A stretch of DNA of 64,000 bases from Winogradskyella alexanderae (GTDB lineage Bacteria; Bacteroidota; Bacteroidia; Flavobacteriales; Flavobacteriaceae). The translations under genes and the position numbers were made by a program. The notes beneath the pieces are model-generated. The model did no database searches. It was not told the DNA's origin and saw only the letters and a list, made by a program, of their open reading frames with translations. Positions 8,173 through 16,015 of this stretch are shown one piece after another (positions within the stretch are counted from its first letter, which is position 1; each line of letters opens with the position of its first letter). The stretch lies in the NCBI RefSeq assembly GCF_020166335.1, contig NZ_JAIUJR010000002.1, positions 124,001 to 188,000 of the forward strand. Direction: 5' to 3'.

Positions 8173-9360
8173 TCATTTTGACCCTTTTACGACTTCAGTT
8201 AAAATATCTGCTACTAACTTAATGGTATAACCTTCATCGTTGTTTTGAAACAATACAATTCCTGTTTGTGTTTCTGGATGAAAATAGAGGTGTGTACGCA
8301 CTCCAGGGTCTCTACCGCTATGGCCCCAAAACACATTGCCTTCATATTCTATACGCTTCCATCCTATTCCTTGGACATTGTTACCTTCTATCTGAGTGGT
8401 GAGCATTTTGATAATGGTCTTCTCATTTAGTATTCGTTTTCCCCTGTAGGAACCGTTCATGATGGCCATCATAAAGTGTGACAACTCGTTTAAAGTAGTC
8501 TTGAACAACCCATCAGGATAATTGTAAAAACTGTAATTACAGATCTGATAATACTTACCTACCTTTTTTTCCAGTAATTTGGAAGCCATGGCATCTTGTT
8601 TTATTTCTTCGGTTGCCATAACATAGGGTTTAATTCGATTAGCAGTACCCGTATTTTTAATAAACCAAGAGGACCGATGCATGCCCAATATTTCAGTGAT
8701 ATGTGTTTTTGTATAGGATTCAAGAGACTGCTGACTGACTTTCTCCACCACCAAGCCCAACAGCCCAAAAGCAACATTGGAATATTTATAATCAGTATTG
8801 GGTTCCCAAGTATGAAAGTTTTCTTCTTTACGATAATAGGCACCTGTTGGTCTAAAATAATTTTCAATCCAATATTCCAATTCTACTTTAGGGTCTCCAC
8901 ATTGATAACTCATGGCATAAGCCTTATTATCTTTAATAGAAGATGTATGCGTTAGCAATTGAAAAATTGTTATTGGTTTATCAGGAAAATTTGGGTTTCT
9001 CACTGAAAAATCCAAATAGCTATTAACATCTTTACTAAGATCTAAAAGTCCTTTTTCCGATAATTGTAAAACTGCCGTAGTCGTTATTGTTTTAGAAACA
9101 GAAGCAGTGTTCATAACAGCATCAGAATGCATGGGTAATTGCTTCTCTAAATCCAAATACCCATAATTGTGGGACCAATACAAGTTCTCCTCTTTAAATA
9201 CCTTTATTGATAAGCCTGGCGTATCGTATTTTTTAAGATAATTGACAACCAAACTATCTAAAGGAGTATTAGTCTCGTTGGTGCCATCTTCTTGCTTAAA
9301 GCTTTGATTAATTAGACCTATGATACAGGTAAACAAAATTGCTGTAAGTTTAAATTTCAT
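8173..9360 (-). CDS. Exported beta-lactamase-fold serine hydrolase
   Basis: 395 aa with an N-terminal signal sequence (about residues 1-21). It has the PF00144 active-site set: SVSK (S87, K90), YSN (193-195) and HSG near residue 355. Unlike the paralogue at 4799-6277 it ends after the hydrolase domain and has no TPR. Likely periplasmic esterase or peptidase; substrate not predictable. It is the first gene after the operator-promoter unit at 9398-9448 and probably leads an operon with the amidohydrolase gene. Confidence 0.88.
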   Translation of the reverse strand: MKFKLTAILFTCIIGLINQSFKQEDGTNETNTPLDSLVVNYLKKYDTPGLSIKVFKEENLYWSHNYGYLDLEKQLPMHSDAVMNTASVSKTITTTAVLQLSEKGLLDLSKDVNSYLDFSVRNPNFPDKPITIFQLLTHTSSIKDNKAYAMSYQCGDPKVELEYWIENYFRPTGAYYRKEENFHTWEPNTDYKYSNVAFGLLGLVVEKVSQQSLESYTKTHITEILGMHRSSWFIKNTGTANRIKPYVMATEEIKQDAMASKLLEKKVGKYYQICNYSFYNYPDGLFKTTLNELSHFMMAIMNGSYRGKRILNEKTIIKMLTTQIEGNNVQGIGWKRIEYEGNVFWGHSGRDPGVRTHLYFHPETQTGIVLFQNNDEGYTIKLVADILTEVVKGSK

Positions 9361-9397
9361 ATAATGTCCTTCTGATTAATTTTTACAAATTTTGACT

Positions 9398-9448
9398 CAA
9401 ATGTATTTTAAAACCTGATCGTAATCGTTCTACATTATAAATCGGAAC
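9398..9448 (-). promoter_or_regulatory. Operator-promoter unit (copy b)
   Basis: Inverted repeat GTTCT-N12-GGAAC (9427-9448, one mismatch between arms), 21-bp spacer, then TACATTTG on the minus strand (9398-9405), a perfect TAnnTTTG. Lies 38-88 bp upstream of the serine hydrolase start at 9360. Same spacing as copy a. Confidence 0.75.
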
Positions 9449-9451
9449 ATC

Positions 9452-10849
9452 TTAATTGATATGTCCTAAAACCCAACTTGAAATTTCTTTTAAGGCTATT
9501 GGTGAAAATGTCTGTTCAATTTTTCGATATTCATCCATCCTTCCAGTTTCACACTCTTGAAAAAAGTGGTTTAAGTTTTCTAATTCTATGATTTTATAAT
9601 CTTGATTACCTCCTTTAATCAAAGCTTGTCGAATTCCATTTTGATTAATCTTAGCATTCACTTGTGTGTCTTTACTACCGTTTAAGGACAACACAGGGAT
9701 TTGCAATTTCTCGATTTCATCAGCTGGGTTATACTGTAAAAAATAACGAGACCATGGTTTTATACTTGTGTTTACCTGACTGGTAATAAACGTATTGATA
9801 TTCTTTTCTGGCACATTTAAATCACTTAAAATTGGTCTTAAAAAATCATTGTAGTGCGCTGTCAATTCTGCTTCAATTTCAGACTCACTTTTATTAGAGG
9901 TTACAATGGCTATGGCTTTTCTTGAATTTTCCTCATAGGCTTTTTCATCCTTTACAGGAAACTGGCGTAATGTTTTTGACTGGATTACCGATAATTCTGC
10001 TCCAGAAATTCCAGTAGAAGCTAATAACACGATAAAAGCAACATCGTTTGTGTTATTTGCAGCCAATGGTGCAATAATTCCACCTTCACTATGCCCAATT
10101 AAACCAATATTTTTGACATCGACATCTTTTCTTGTTTTTAAATAAGTGATAGCACTCAAAACATCTTTAGAAAAATCTTCTGTGGTGGCACTACCAAAAT
10201 CTCCTGTAGATTCCCCTTGCCCACGATCATCAAAACGCAACACACCAATGCCTTGCTTTGTAAGATAGTCTGCTAATACTAAAAAGGGTTTGTGCCCCAT
10301 AAAACTTTCATCACGATCTTGAGGGCCACTTCCACTAATTAAGATAACTACTGGAAATGTGCCATTTTTATTGGGTAAGGTTAAGGTTCCTGCTAAGTTT
10401 ATGTTTGCTTCCTTATTGGGAAATACAACTTCTTCTTCGTAGTACGGGTAAGGTTTTATAGGTTCTTGGGGTCTAGGTTGGTCTGCTATTTTTACAGCTC
10501 CTTTTTTTAAATTTAAAGCCATCTCAATACCACCTTCTTTGTAAGAACCTTCAAATTGTTGCAATTCACTATTAAAGGTTGCTATGTAAGACATCCCTAA
10601 ATTTGAACCATCAATTGTTAACTTTCCGTTTGTAAAGGTTGTTACTGCTGGTTTCATACCAGAAATTCTAAAGGTAGGTACGTTCATTACAGATGAATAC
10701 GTAGTCCCTTCTTTTTTGATATTAAATACAAATGTGATTTCCTTATCACCTCTTTTAGCTTTTCCGCTCCAATCACCAGATATATTTTGAGAAAATGCAC
10801 TGGTTATTGAAAATATAATTAGTAATGTAATTGAAATAATTGTTTTCAT
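9452..10849 (-). CDS. Exported alpha/beta hydrolase
   Basis: 465 aa from the chosen start. A signal peptide (residues 1-20) precedes a beta-rich N-terminal domain of about 100 residues and then an alpha/beta-hydrolase core. The oxyanion-type segment is SGSGPQDRDES; the nucleophile elbow is GHSEGG (Ser254); the acid is in LNGSKDTQV and the His in LENLNHFFQ. Relatives are annotated as acyl-esterases or acylaminoacyl peptidases. An in-frame ATG at 10879 exists, but the later ATG gives a proper signal peptide. It ends 4 nt before the operator copy b, so that operator belongs to the next gene. Confidence 0.85.
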   Translation of the reverse strand: MKTIISITLLIIFSITSAFSQNISGDWSGKAKRGDKEITFVFNIKKEGTTYSSVMNVPTFRISGMKPAVTTFTNGKLTIDGSNLGMSYIATFNSELQQFEGSYKEGGIEMALNLKKGAVKIADQPRPQEPIKPYPYYEEEVVFPNKEANINLAGTLTLPNKNGTFPVVILISGSGPQDRDESFMGHKPFLVLADYLTKQGIGVLRFDDRGQGESTGDFGSATTEDFSKDVLSAITYLKTRKDVDVKNIGLIGHSEGGIIAPLAANNTNDVAFIVLLASTGISGAELSVIQSKTLRQFPVKDEKAYEENSRKAIAIVTSNKSESEIEAELTAHYNDFLRPILSDLNVPEKNINTFITSQVNTSIKPWSRYFLQYNPADEIEKLQIPVLSLNGSKDTQVNAKINQNGIRQALIKGGNQDYKIIELENLNHFFQECETGRMDEYRKIEQTFSPIALKEISSWVLGHIN

Positions 10850-10868
10850 TTTTGAATGTGTTTTTCCT

Positions 10869-10885
10869 GTCGAATACAATTCGAC
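10869..10885. repeat. Perfect inverted repeat upstream of the alpha/beta hydrolase gene
   Basis: GTCGAAT-ACA-ATTCGAC, two 7-bp arms with a 3-nt centre, placed 20-36 nt upstream of the hydrolase start. It could be an operator or a 5'-leader hairpin; no U-tract follows, so a terminator is unlikely. It differs from the GTTCT/AGAAC operator. Confidence 0.4.
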
Positions 10886-10928
10886 TATTAAAAATTAGTA
10901 ATTTGATTGATGTTAAATCTTGTTGTGG

Positions 10929-11525
10929 TTATTCTTTTAGTTCCTTGAGAATATTGTGAGCTGAGTCTGTAGCCCTTCTATATTTTTTTAGTACCCATTG
11001 AGAGAAAACATATAAAATACCTATCCCTGACGGCACCAACCAGTTCAGTTTTTCTGTCATTGTAAAAACATCTATACCCTTCATTATTTTACCAAAGGAA
11101 ATCACAGCAAGTATTAATACTATAAAGCTGGTATAAAAGCTTGTTTTTTGCAATTTCATAAACCTTGCTTTGTCTTTTGCATAATTAATTAACGACTCTT
11201 TATAAGTGCTCTTCGAAATATCTATAGCTTTTATTCTCTTTATTGATTTTAATGTAAGTATCGGTAATACTATACACGCAATCATTGTAAGTACTCCAGT
11301 AAGCTGTAAATACCAAACATCTAGTAAGTTAAAATTACTTATCAGGTAAATAACAGCTGCAAAACATATAAAAGCACTTAGAGTTTCTGGTACAGAAATG
11401 CTTCGCATTCTGTTTTCAAAACGTTCTTTTGTCAAGTCTAGAATTAACTCATCTGTTAATATTTTTTGTTGGTCTACTTTTTGACTCATATCTTCCCACA
11501 GGGATTTCATTTCTTCAAGTTCCAT
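10929..11525 (-). CDS. Membrane protein paired with ECF sigma factor
   Basis: 198 aa. An N-terminal cytoplasmic stretch of about 45 residues (beginning MELEEMKSLWEDM) is followed by two pairs of transmembrane helices, separated by a basic helical segment. The gene starts 7 nt after the ECF sigma factor gene. That placement and the soluble N-terminal segment are consistent with a role in holding or modulating the sigma factor, but no recognised anti-sigma (FecR/ZAS) domain is visible, so this is inference. Similar small membrane proteins often follow sigma-70 genes in Flavobacteriaceae. Confidence 0.7.
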   Translation of the reverse strand: MELEEMKSLWEDMSQKVDQQKILTDELILDLTKERFENRMRSISVPETLSAFICFAAVIYLISNFNLLDVWYLQLTGVLTMIACIVLPILTLKSIKRIKAIDISKSTYKESLINYAKDKARFMKLQKTSFYTSFIVLILAVISFGKIMKGIDVFTMTEKLNWLVPSGIGILYVFSQWVLKKYRRATDSAHNILKELKE

Positions 11526-11532
11526 AATTTGG

Positions 11533-12018
11533 TTATTTCTTAATTTGAGATTTTAATTTTTGTTTAATTCTTCCTAAACGTGTCCCAATATTGGTTTTTG
11601 TAAATCCAGTAATTGCGGCTATTTCATCATAGTTTTTACCTTCTAAATGAAGTAATATGATTCCTTTTTCCACAATACTAAGTCTTTTTATATGCGCATA
11701 TAAAATTGTAATTCGCTCTTCCATCACTGTATCGACTTGATCCATTTTGTTCAAAAGAAAATTGTCTATGGATACTTGTGTTCCCTTTCTCTTTTCTTTG
11801 TTTAAATTGCTGATAGCCGTATTTAGTGCAATACGATACATCCAAGTACTAAATTTTGAATTCTCTTTAAAAGAGGGGTAAGATTTCCAAAGTTGATACA
11901 CGATTTCTTGGTACACATCTTTTTGATCTTCGGCACTATTGGTATAAAGCCTTGCAACTTTATATATAATGCCTTGGTTCTCTTTTATTTGTTCAATAAA
12001 TTCCTCTTTTGTATGCAT
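11533..12018 (-). CDS. ECF-type RNA polymerase sigma factor
   Basis: 161 aa, the normal length for an extracytoplasmic-function sigma factor. Region 2 is visible as YTNSAEDQKDVYQEIVYQLWKSYP followed by FSTWMYRIALNTAI; region 4 as LEGKNYDEIAAITGFTKTNIGTRLGRIKQKLK, the -35-recognising helix-turn-helix. It directs core polymerase to a small set of promoters. The membrane protein gene immediately downstream is its likely partner. The nearest candidate promoter is the operator-type unit at 12186-12236, about 170 bp upstream. Confidence 0.92.
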   Translation of the reverse strand: MHTKEEFIEQIKENQGIIYKVARLYTNSAEDQKDVYQEIVYQLWKSYPSFKENSKFSTWMYRIALNTAISNLNKEKRKGTQVSIDNFLLNKMDQVDTVMEERITILYAHIKRLSIVEKGIILLHLEGKNYDEIAAITGFTKTNIGTRLGRIKQKLKSQIKK

Positions 12019-12185
12019 GTAAAGATTAATTACACTGTATTAGTGTTTTAAATATTCAAAAAATCACAAAAAAATATGTTTTTATTTTTAATAAAATATA
12101 TACTTAATTGATAATCAATAAGTTATTATTAAATAAAAATATAATAAGAAAATTAATTTGGTGTTGATAATTCAATTTTATGAAG
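12019..12185. other. Very AT-rich non-coding stretch ahead of the sigma factor gene
   Basis: Part of the 391-bp gap between the sigma factor gene and the next gene. It is almost only A and T with runs of TAATA/ATTAA and holds no convincing ORF. If copy e of the operator-promoter is active it would be an unusually long leader for the sigma operon. Confidence 0.5.
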
Positions 12186-12236
12186 TAAAATTAATTGTAA
12201 ACTTTAAAAGCAAAGTTCTATTTATATAATCAGAAC
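12186..12236 (-). promoter_or_regulatory. Operator-promoter unit (copy e), next to regulator pseudogene
   Basis: Inverted repeat GTTCT-N12-AGAAC with perfect arms (12215-12236), 21-bp spacer, then TAATTTTA on the minus strand (12186-12193; one mismatch to TAnnTTTG). The repeat touches the stop codon of the AraC-type remnant, exactly as the copy at 20924-20945 touches the stop of the intact AraC-type gene. Confidence 0.6.
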
Positions 12237-12372
12237 TAACTCTTGCTTTTAAGGTAAGTATTCGGTGTTACGCCTTCCGTTTTTTTGAAAAAGGTATTGA
12301 ATACAGTTTTAGAATTAAAGCCACTATCGTAAGCTACAGCTATAATGGTTAGGTCTGCAGAACGATCCAAAT
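12236..12372 (-). pseudogene. Remnant of an AraC-type regulator (C-terminal HTH only)
   Basis: The minus strand encodes about 45 codons ending in TAG that read as the second helix-turn-helix of an AraC domain (SLTIIAVAYDSGF-like, then KTVFNTFFKK.EG.TPN.YLK). This matches the C-terminus of the intact regulator at 20945-22732 at about four fifths of positions. The frame has no start codon and nothing regulator-like remains upstream, so it is a truncated gene copy. Downstream sequence, including the GTTCT/AGAAC operator, is shared with the intact copy, indicating duplication followed by decay. Confidence 0.8.
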
Positions 12373-12409
12373 GCCACTAGTAATAGTGAGTTTTTGTTTA
12401 TTAAAACCA

Positions 12410-13360
12410 TTAATCTCGTTTTAAAGTTTTTAACCATTGAATAATTACTTGATTCGTTTCTTCCGGACACTCTTGCTGTATGTGATGCCCACAGTCTAAA
12501 CTTGCCACGTCTAAATTTGGTGCAAAATCTTTTAATGTTGCTGATTGAGGAATTATATCTTTTTCTCCATAAATCATTAAAGTTGGCTGCTCAATTCTTG
12601 GTTTTATATTTGCCATAAGATGCCAATTTCTATCCAAATTTCTATACCAACTGATTGCGCCTGTAAACCCAGATTTCTTAAATGACTTTATAAAAACAGA
12701 TAAATCTTCTATATTCATGATTGGTTCGCCTAAAGGGTTTTCTGCTTTTGCTAAATTCATCATTAACATACCAGGTTCTGGAGGTAAAAGTGGAACATTC
12801 TTTCGAAATAAATTTTGGAAAAAGTTTTCTACATTATTTTGCATTATCTCATCTGCAACACCAGGTTTTTTGTTGAAATGCACAAAATAAAAATCTTCAC
12901 CAAAAAATGCTTCCATCATTTCTAACCATGGCTTGTCTCCGCGTTCTTGATAAGGCAATGCTAGATTAATTACTTTATTAACACGATTCGGGTGCAGCAA
13001 GGTAAGATGCCATATTACATTAGCTCCCCAATCATGACCTATAAACGTTGCATCTTTATAATTGTAATAATCCAATAAGGCCACCAAATCGTCCGTCAAA
13101 TTTATGATATCATAAGCTGACACTTCTTTTGGATTTGATGAATTACCATAACCTCTCTGATTTGGTACTATCACATGATACCCTACTTCTGCCAATGCTT
13201 GAATTTGAAAACGCCAAGAAAATGCATGTTCAGGAAATCCGTGACATAATACAATTGGGTTACCTCTATTTTCAATACCTGCTTCAAAAACTTCTAAAAC
13301 AATATTATTTATTGGGATCATTGTTGGTTCAGGAAAGTTTGTGATTTCTTTTTTTTTCAT
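12410..13360 (-). CDS. Epoxide hydrolase-like alpha/beta hydrolase
   Basis: 316 aa, cytoplasmic (no signal). The oxyanion motif HGFPE (40-44), the nucleophile motif GHDWGA with Asp110, the acid region YGEKDII and the final CGHHIQQECPEE histidine match soluble epoxide hydrolases and haloalkane dehalogenases, which use an Asp nucleophile. The cap contains the two aromatic residues expected in epoxide hydrolases (e.g. WYRNLDRNW). The exact substrate is open. It stands 126 nt from the oxidoreductase gene upstream, with no GTTCT/AGAAC operator of its own. Confidence 0.82.
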   Translation of the reverse strand: MKKKEITNFPEPTMIPINNIVLEVFEAGIENRGNPIVLCHGFPEHAFSWRFQIQALAEVGYHVIVPNQRGYGNSSNPKEVSAYDIINLTDDLVALLDYYNYKDATFIGHDWGANVIWHLTLLHPNRVNKVINLALPYQERGDKPWLEMMEAFFGEDFYFVHFNKKPGVADEIMQNNVENFFQNLFRKNVPLLPPEPGMLMMNLAKAENPLGEPIMNIEDLSVFIKSFKKSGFTGAISWYRNLDRNWHLMANIKPRIEQPTLMIYGEKDIIPQSATLKDFAPNLDVASLDCGHHIQQECPEETNQVIIQWLKTLKRD

Positions 13361-13485
13361 CTTACTTATTTATTTTTATTTCATATCGCAATTTCAATTT
13401 TCTTAAAATTTATTGCATTTAGAAATTTTTAAAGATTTTTAAGAATATTACGACTTTTAAAGAAGAAAATTAATTTGGTCATGTG

Positions 13486-14448
13486 TTATAGATTAACAAC
13501 AACAATATTTCCTACCTTACCACCAGTTTCAATATATTGATGAGCGTATTTTAAATCCTCTAAATTATATGTTTTGTCAATATGAGTTTGCAGTTGATTC
13601 TGTTTAAAGAGACTTATTAAGTCCTTTAGCAAACTTTTTAATTCTTCTTTCTTTTTTATGCCAGTAGCTTCAAACTTAACTTTTTGGGGGTGCAATATCA
13701 TTTGCCCTAATATTTGAATACTTAGTACAGGTGTCATAAAAATTCCATTATCATTTAAAATATTTTTAGAGCTATTATAAGAAAGCTTACCCACAGTATC
13801 GTAAACCACATCATATCTACTTTGTAGTTCGTTCAATTTTATTGTGGTATAATCTAACACCTCATCTGCACCTAATGCTATCACAAAATCGATATTTTTT
13901 GAACTACATATACCAGTAACCTTTGCACCCATTATTTTTGCTAACTGTACAGCAGCAGAACCTAAGCTACCAGAAGCTCCATTAATAAATACATGTTGAC
14001 CTTCTTTAATTTTTGCATGTTCTTTTAGGAAATTATAAGAGGTTAAAAAACCGTCACATATTGGTGCAGCGTCACAATGAGAAATATTTTTTGGTTTTTT
14101 TTCTACAAGTTCATTTTCTCCAATACATAAATATTGGGAGTTACTTCCGTTTCCAAACAATTTTTCTCCGAAAACTTCATCACCTATTTTAAACCTTGTG
14201 ATTTGTGAACCTATAGCCTCTACGATTCCTGAAAATCCCGTTCCTAAAACTGTGTTCTTAGGTTTGAATAATCCTAAAAATATTCTACCAAATTTAGGTA
14301 TACCTTGTCGCATCATTGTATCTGCTCTTGTTACTGATGCGGCTTTGATTTTTACTAAAATCTCATTAGGTTTTGGTGATGGGATTTCAACATCAATTAT
14401 TTGAATAACTTCTGGTGAACCGTATGTTGTATAAATTGCTTTTTTCAT
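13486..14448 (-). CDS. Zinc-independent MDR oxidoreductase (quinone reductase-like)
   Basis: 320 aa. An N-terminal GroES-like domain (about 1-120) and a Rossmann domain with NGASGSLGSAAVQLAK (about 153-168) define a medium-chain dehydrogenase/reductase. The zinc-ligand Cys and structural Cys cluster of true alcohol dehydrogenases are missing, so an NADPH:quinone reductase or enoyl reductase-like activity is more likely. It lies directly behind operator-promoter copy d, 48 bp from the repeat, so it belongs to the proposed regulon. Confidence 0.85.
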   Translation of the reverse strand: MKKAIYTTYGSPEVIQIIDVEIPSPKPNEILVKIKAASVTRADTMMRQGIPKFGRIFLGLFKPKNTVLGTGFSGIVEAIGSQITRFKIGDEVFGEKLFGNGSNSQYLCIGENELVEKKPKNISHCDAAPICDGFLTSYNFLKEHAKIKEGQHVFINGASGSLGSAAVQLAKIMGAKVTGICSSKNIDFVIALGADEVLDYTTIKLNELQSRYDVVYDTVGKLSYNSSKNILNDNGIFMTPVLSIQILGQMILHPQKVKFEATGIKKKEELKSLLKDLISLFKQNQLQTHIDKTYNLEDLKYAHQYIETGGKVGNIVVVNL

Positions 14449-14466
14449 AATTGTTATTATTTAGGA

Positions 14467-14517
14467 CAAAAATGGTAAACATATGTATTATAAAAGTTCT
14501 TCTTTATAAAGCCGAAC
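14467..14517 (-). promoter_or_regulatory. Operator-promoter unit (copy d)
   Basis: Repeat GTTCT-N12-CGAAC (14496-14517; one arm mismatch), 21-bp spacer, then CATTTTTG on the minus strand (14467-14474; one mismatch to TAnnTTTG). It precedes the MDR oxidoreductase start (14448) and fills the gap before the DUF4386 gene. Confidence 0.65.
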
Positions 14518-14525
14518 GAAATGGA

Positions 14526-15224
14526 TTACACAGTAGTTTGGGATTTGAGACACTTAAGATTTACTCCGTTAATTAAAAGCCAAATACCAAATACCAGCTC
14601 AAATAATGCACCTGGTGCCATCAATACCATTAATTGTTTTGAAATGACTGGAAATAGAATTTGTGAAGTGAAACCTATAAAAATTGTTGTATAGGTGAAA
14701 AGCCCCCAATAACTTAACCATTTAGGTACGTAAGAAGCTGATTGTAACAATTTAATAAATATGAATGCACCTATACTCATAAGAATGAGATGAAGATTAG
14801 ATCCCATGCCATATACGTCAAAAAAAACAGAAGCTAATGAATGTAAAGTATCATTTGTAAACCGGTATTTTTCTTCCTTTCTTAAAATAATTAATGGCGC
14901 TGCATATAATAATAGCATTACGAAACCCATCACGACTTCTGCCACTCTAAATATAAATCCGAGAGTCGCTCTATTTTTATTAATAGACTTCGTTAGTATA
15001 TACAGTGCAACAGCCATCCACATTACTAATGCGTACATTGTAATATCTAAAACTATGGACATTCTAAACTGAAATTCTGATGCTAATAGTGTTTCAGGTT
15101 TATGTAGACCTATTTTAACAAAGAAAATATTTATGAACCCAATTAAGGTTGTTGTTAAATAGGTAAAACCAACTATTTTAGTTTGTTTCTGTATTTCACT
15201 AATTTTAATATTTGTTGTGCTCAT
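14526..15224 (-). CDS. DUF4386 family membrane protein
   Basis: 232 aa from the chosen start, with about six transmembrane helices. The order of helices, the central GMGSNLHLIL segment and the C-terminal GALFELVFGIWLLINGV match DUF4386, a family of unknown function. The start at 15224 (MSTTN) overlaps the stop of the small membrane protein gene as ATGA; a longer frame to 15281 would overlap that gene completely and is rejected. It is the second gene of a two-gene unit behind operator copy c. Confidence 0.82.
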   Translation of the reverse strand: MSTTNIKISEIQKQTKIVGFTYLTTTLIGFINIFFVKIGLHKPETLLASEFQFRMSIVLDITMYALVMWMAVALYILTKSINKNRATLGFIFRVAEVVMGFVMLLLYAAPLIILRKEEKYRFTNDTLHSLASVFFDVYGMGSNLHLILMSIGAFIFIKLLQSASYVPKWLSYWGLFTYTTIFIGFTSQILFPVISKQLMVLMAPGALFELVFGIWLLINGVNLKCLKSQTTV

Positions 15225-15373
15225 CTTTTTTGAGTTGTATATTCTAAACCTGCACCAATTGCAATTCCAATTGGTAGCCATAATGCTATATTAGAGGTTA
15301 AGACACCAACTAATACTCCTAAAATTACACCTACAGCTATCTTGACTCCTTTTGTACTTTTTTTTGTTTTCAT
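15221..15373 (-). CDS. Small glycine-zipper-like membrane protein, copy 2
   Basis: 50 aa: basic MKTKK start, Gly-rich hydrophobic helix, TSNI.LW turn, then GIAIGAGLEY. It is identical to the copy at 6279-6437 at about two thirds of positions, including the turn and the second Gly-rich stretch. Its TGA overlaps the ATG of the DUF4386 gene. It is the first gene after operator-promoter copy c, just as copy 1 is first after copy a. Probably a two-helix inner-membrane peptide; function unknown. Confidence 0.75.
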   Translation of the reverse strand: MKTKKSTKGVKIAVGVILGVLVGVLTSNIALWLPIGIAIGAGLEYTTQKR

Positions 15374-15399
15374 TTTTTATTGATTGTATATATTACTTT

Positions 15400-15450
15400 C
15401 TAAAGTAGGATGAATGAAAGCGTTTAAAGTTCTATTTTATGAATCAGAAC
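15400..15450 (-). promoter_or_regulatory. Operator-promoter unit (copy c)
   Basis: Perfect-arm repeat GTTCT-N12-AGAAC (15429-15450), 21-bp spacer, then TACTTTAG on the minus strand (15400-15407; one mismatch to TAnnTTTG). It lies between the stop of the acetyltransferase gene and the small membrane protein start at 15373. Confidence 0.7.
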
Positions 15451-15455
15451 TAAGT

Positions 15456-15977
15456 TTAAGAATTGAATATTATTGGGTGATTATTAACAATAAATCGATT
15501 TAAAGTTTCTTTGGATATAGCTTCTGGATAAGACATAACCAATAAATCAATTTTACGATTATCGACACTTGAAGGCACTTTGTAATCGTGTAAGTTTAAT
15601 TTAAATCCTAATCGCTCGTAAAAATTTATTCGTCTTTGGTCAATACTTGATGCTGGTAACTCCACTTCTAAAAGAATAGACTTGTCATCATTATTAATAA
15701 ACGTATTGAGAATTAGTTTCCCAAAACCTTTATTTCTAATACTTTTACTTGTTGCAAAGTGGTCTATATATCTAAACATTTCAAGATCCCACCATAGAAT
15801 AAACCCAATAAACTGATTGTGATTAATTAGAAACTCAAAATGATAATTGCTTCTTTTTAAAACGCGTTTTTGGCCATCTAAAGTCCTTCTTTCTTCAAGA
15901 GGGAAAGCATCATTATAAAGTTCCCACGCTTGATGGAAGTAATTATCGGTACTTTTTTTTAGTCTTTTTAGTTTCAT
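15456..15977 (-). CDS. GNAT-type N-acetyltransferase
   Basis: 173 aa. It has an N-terminal PLEERR region and the GNAT acetyl-CoA loop SIRNKGFGKLIL (R/QxxGxG/A type, about residues 80-91), followed by a late NFYERLGF segment typical of motif B. It transfers an acetyl group from acetyl-CoA to an unknown amine. The start at 15977 (MKLKR) fits the family best; an ATG at 16019 overlapping the stop of the upstream peptidase gene (ATGA) would add 14 residues and may be used for coupling. Confidence 0.8.
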   Translation of the reverse strand: MKLKRLKKSTDNYFHQAWELYNDAFPLEERRTLDGQKRVLKRSNYHFEFLINHNQFIGFILWWDLEMFRYIDHFATSKSIRNKGFGKLILNTFINNDDKSILLEVELPASSIDQRRINFYERLGFKLNLHDYKVPSSVDNRKIDLLVMSYPEAISKETLNRFIVNNHPIIFNS

Positions 15978-16015
15978 TATATAGATGCTTGATAAGATAT
16001 AAATATCAGAATTTG

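Noticed and set aside
8601-8867. 88-codon minus-strand frame within the serine hydrolase gene
   Set aside because: It overlaps the PF00144 gene in another frame and has no domain of its own.
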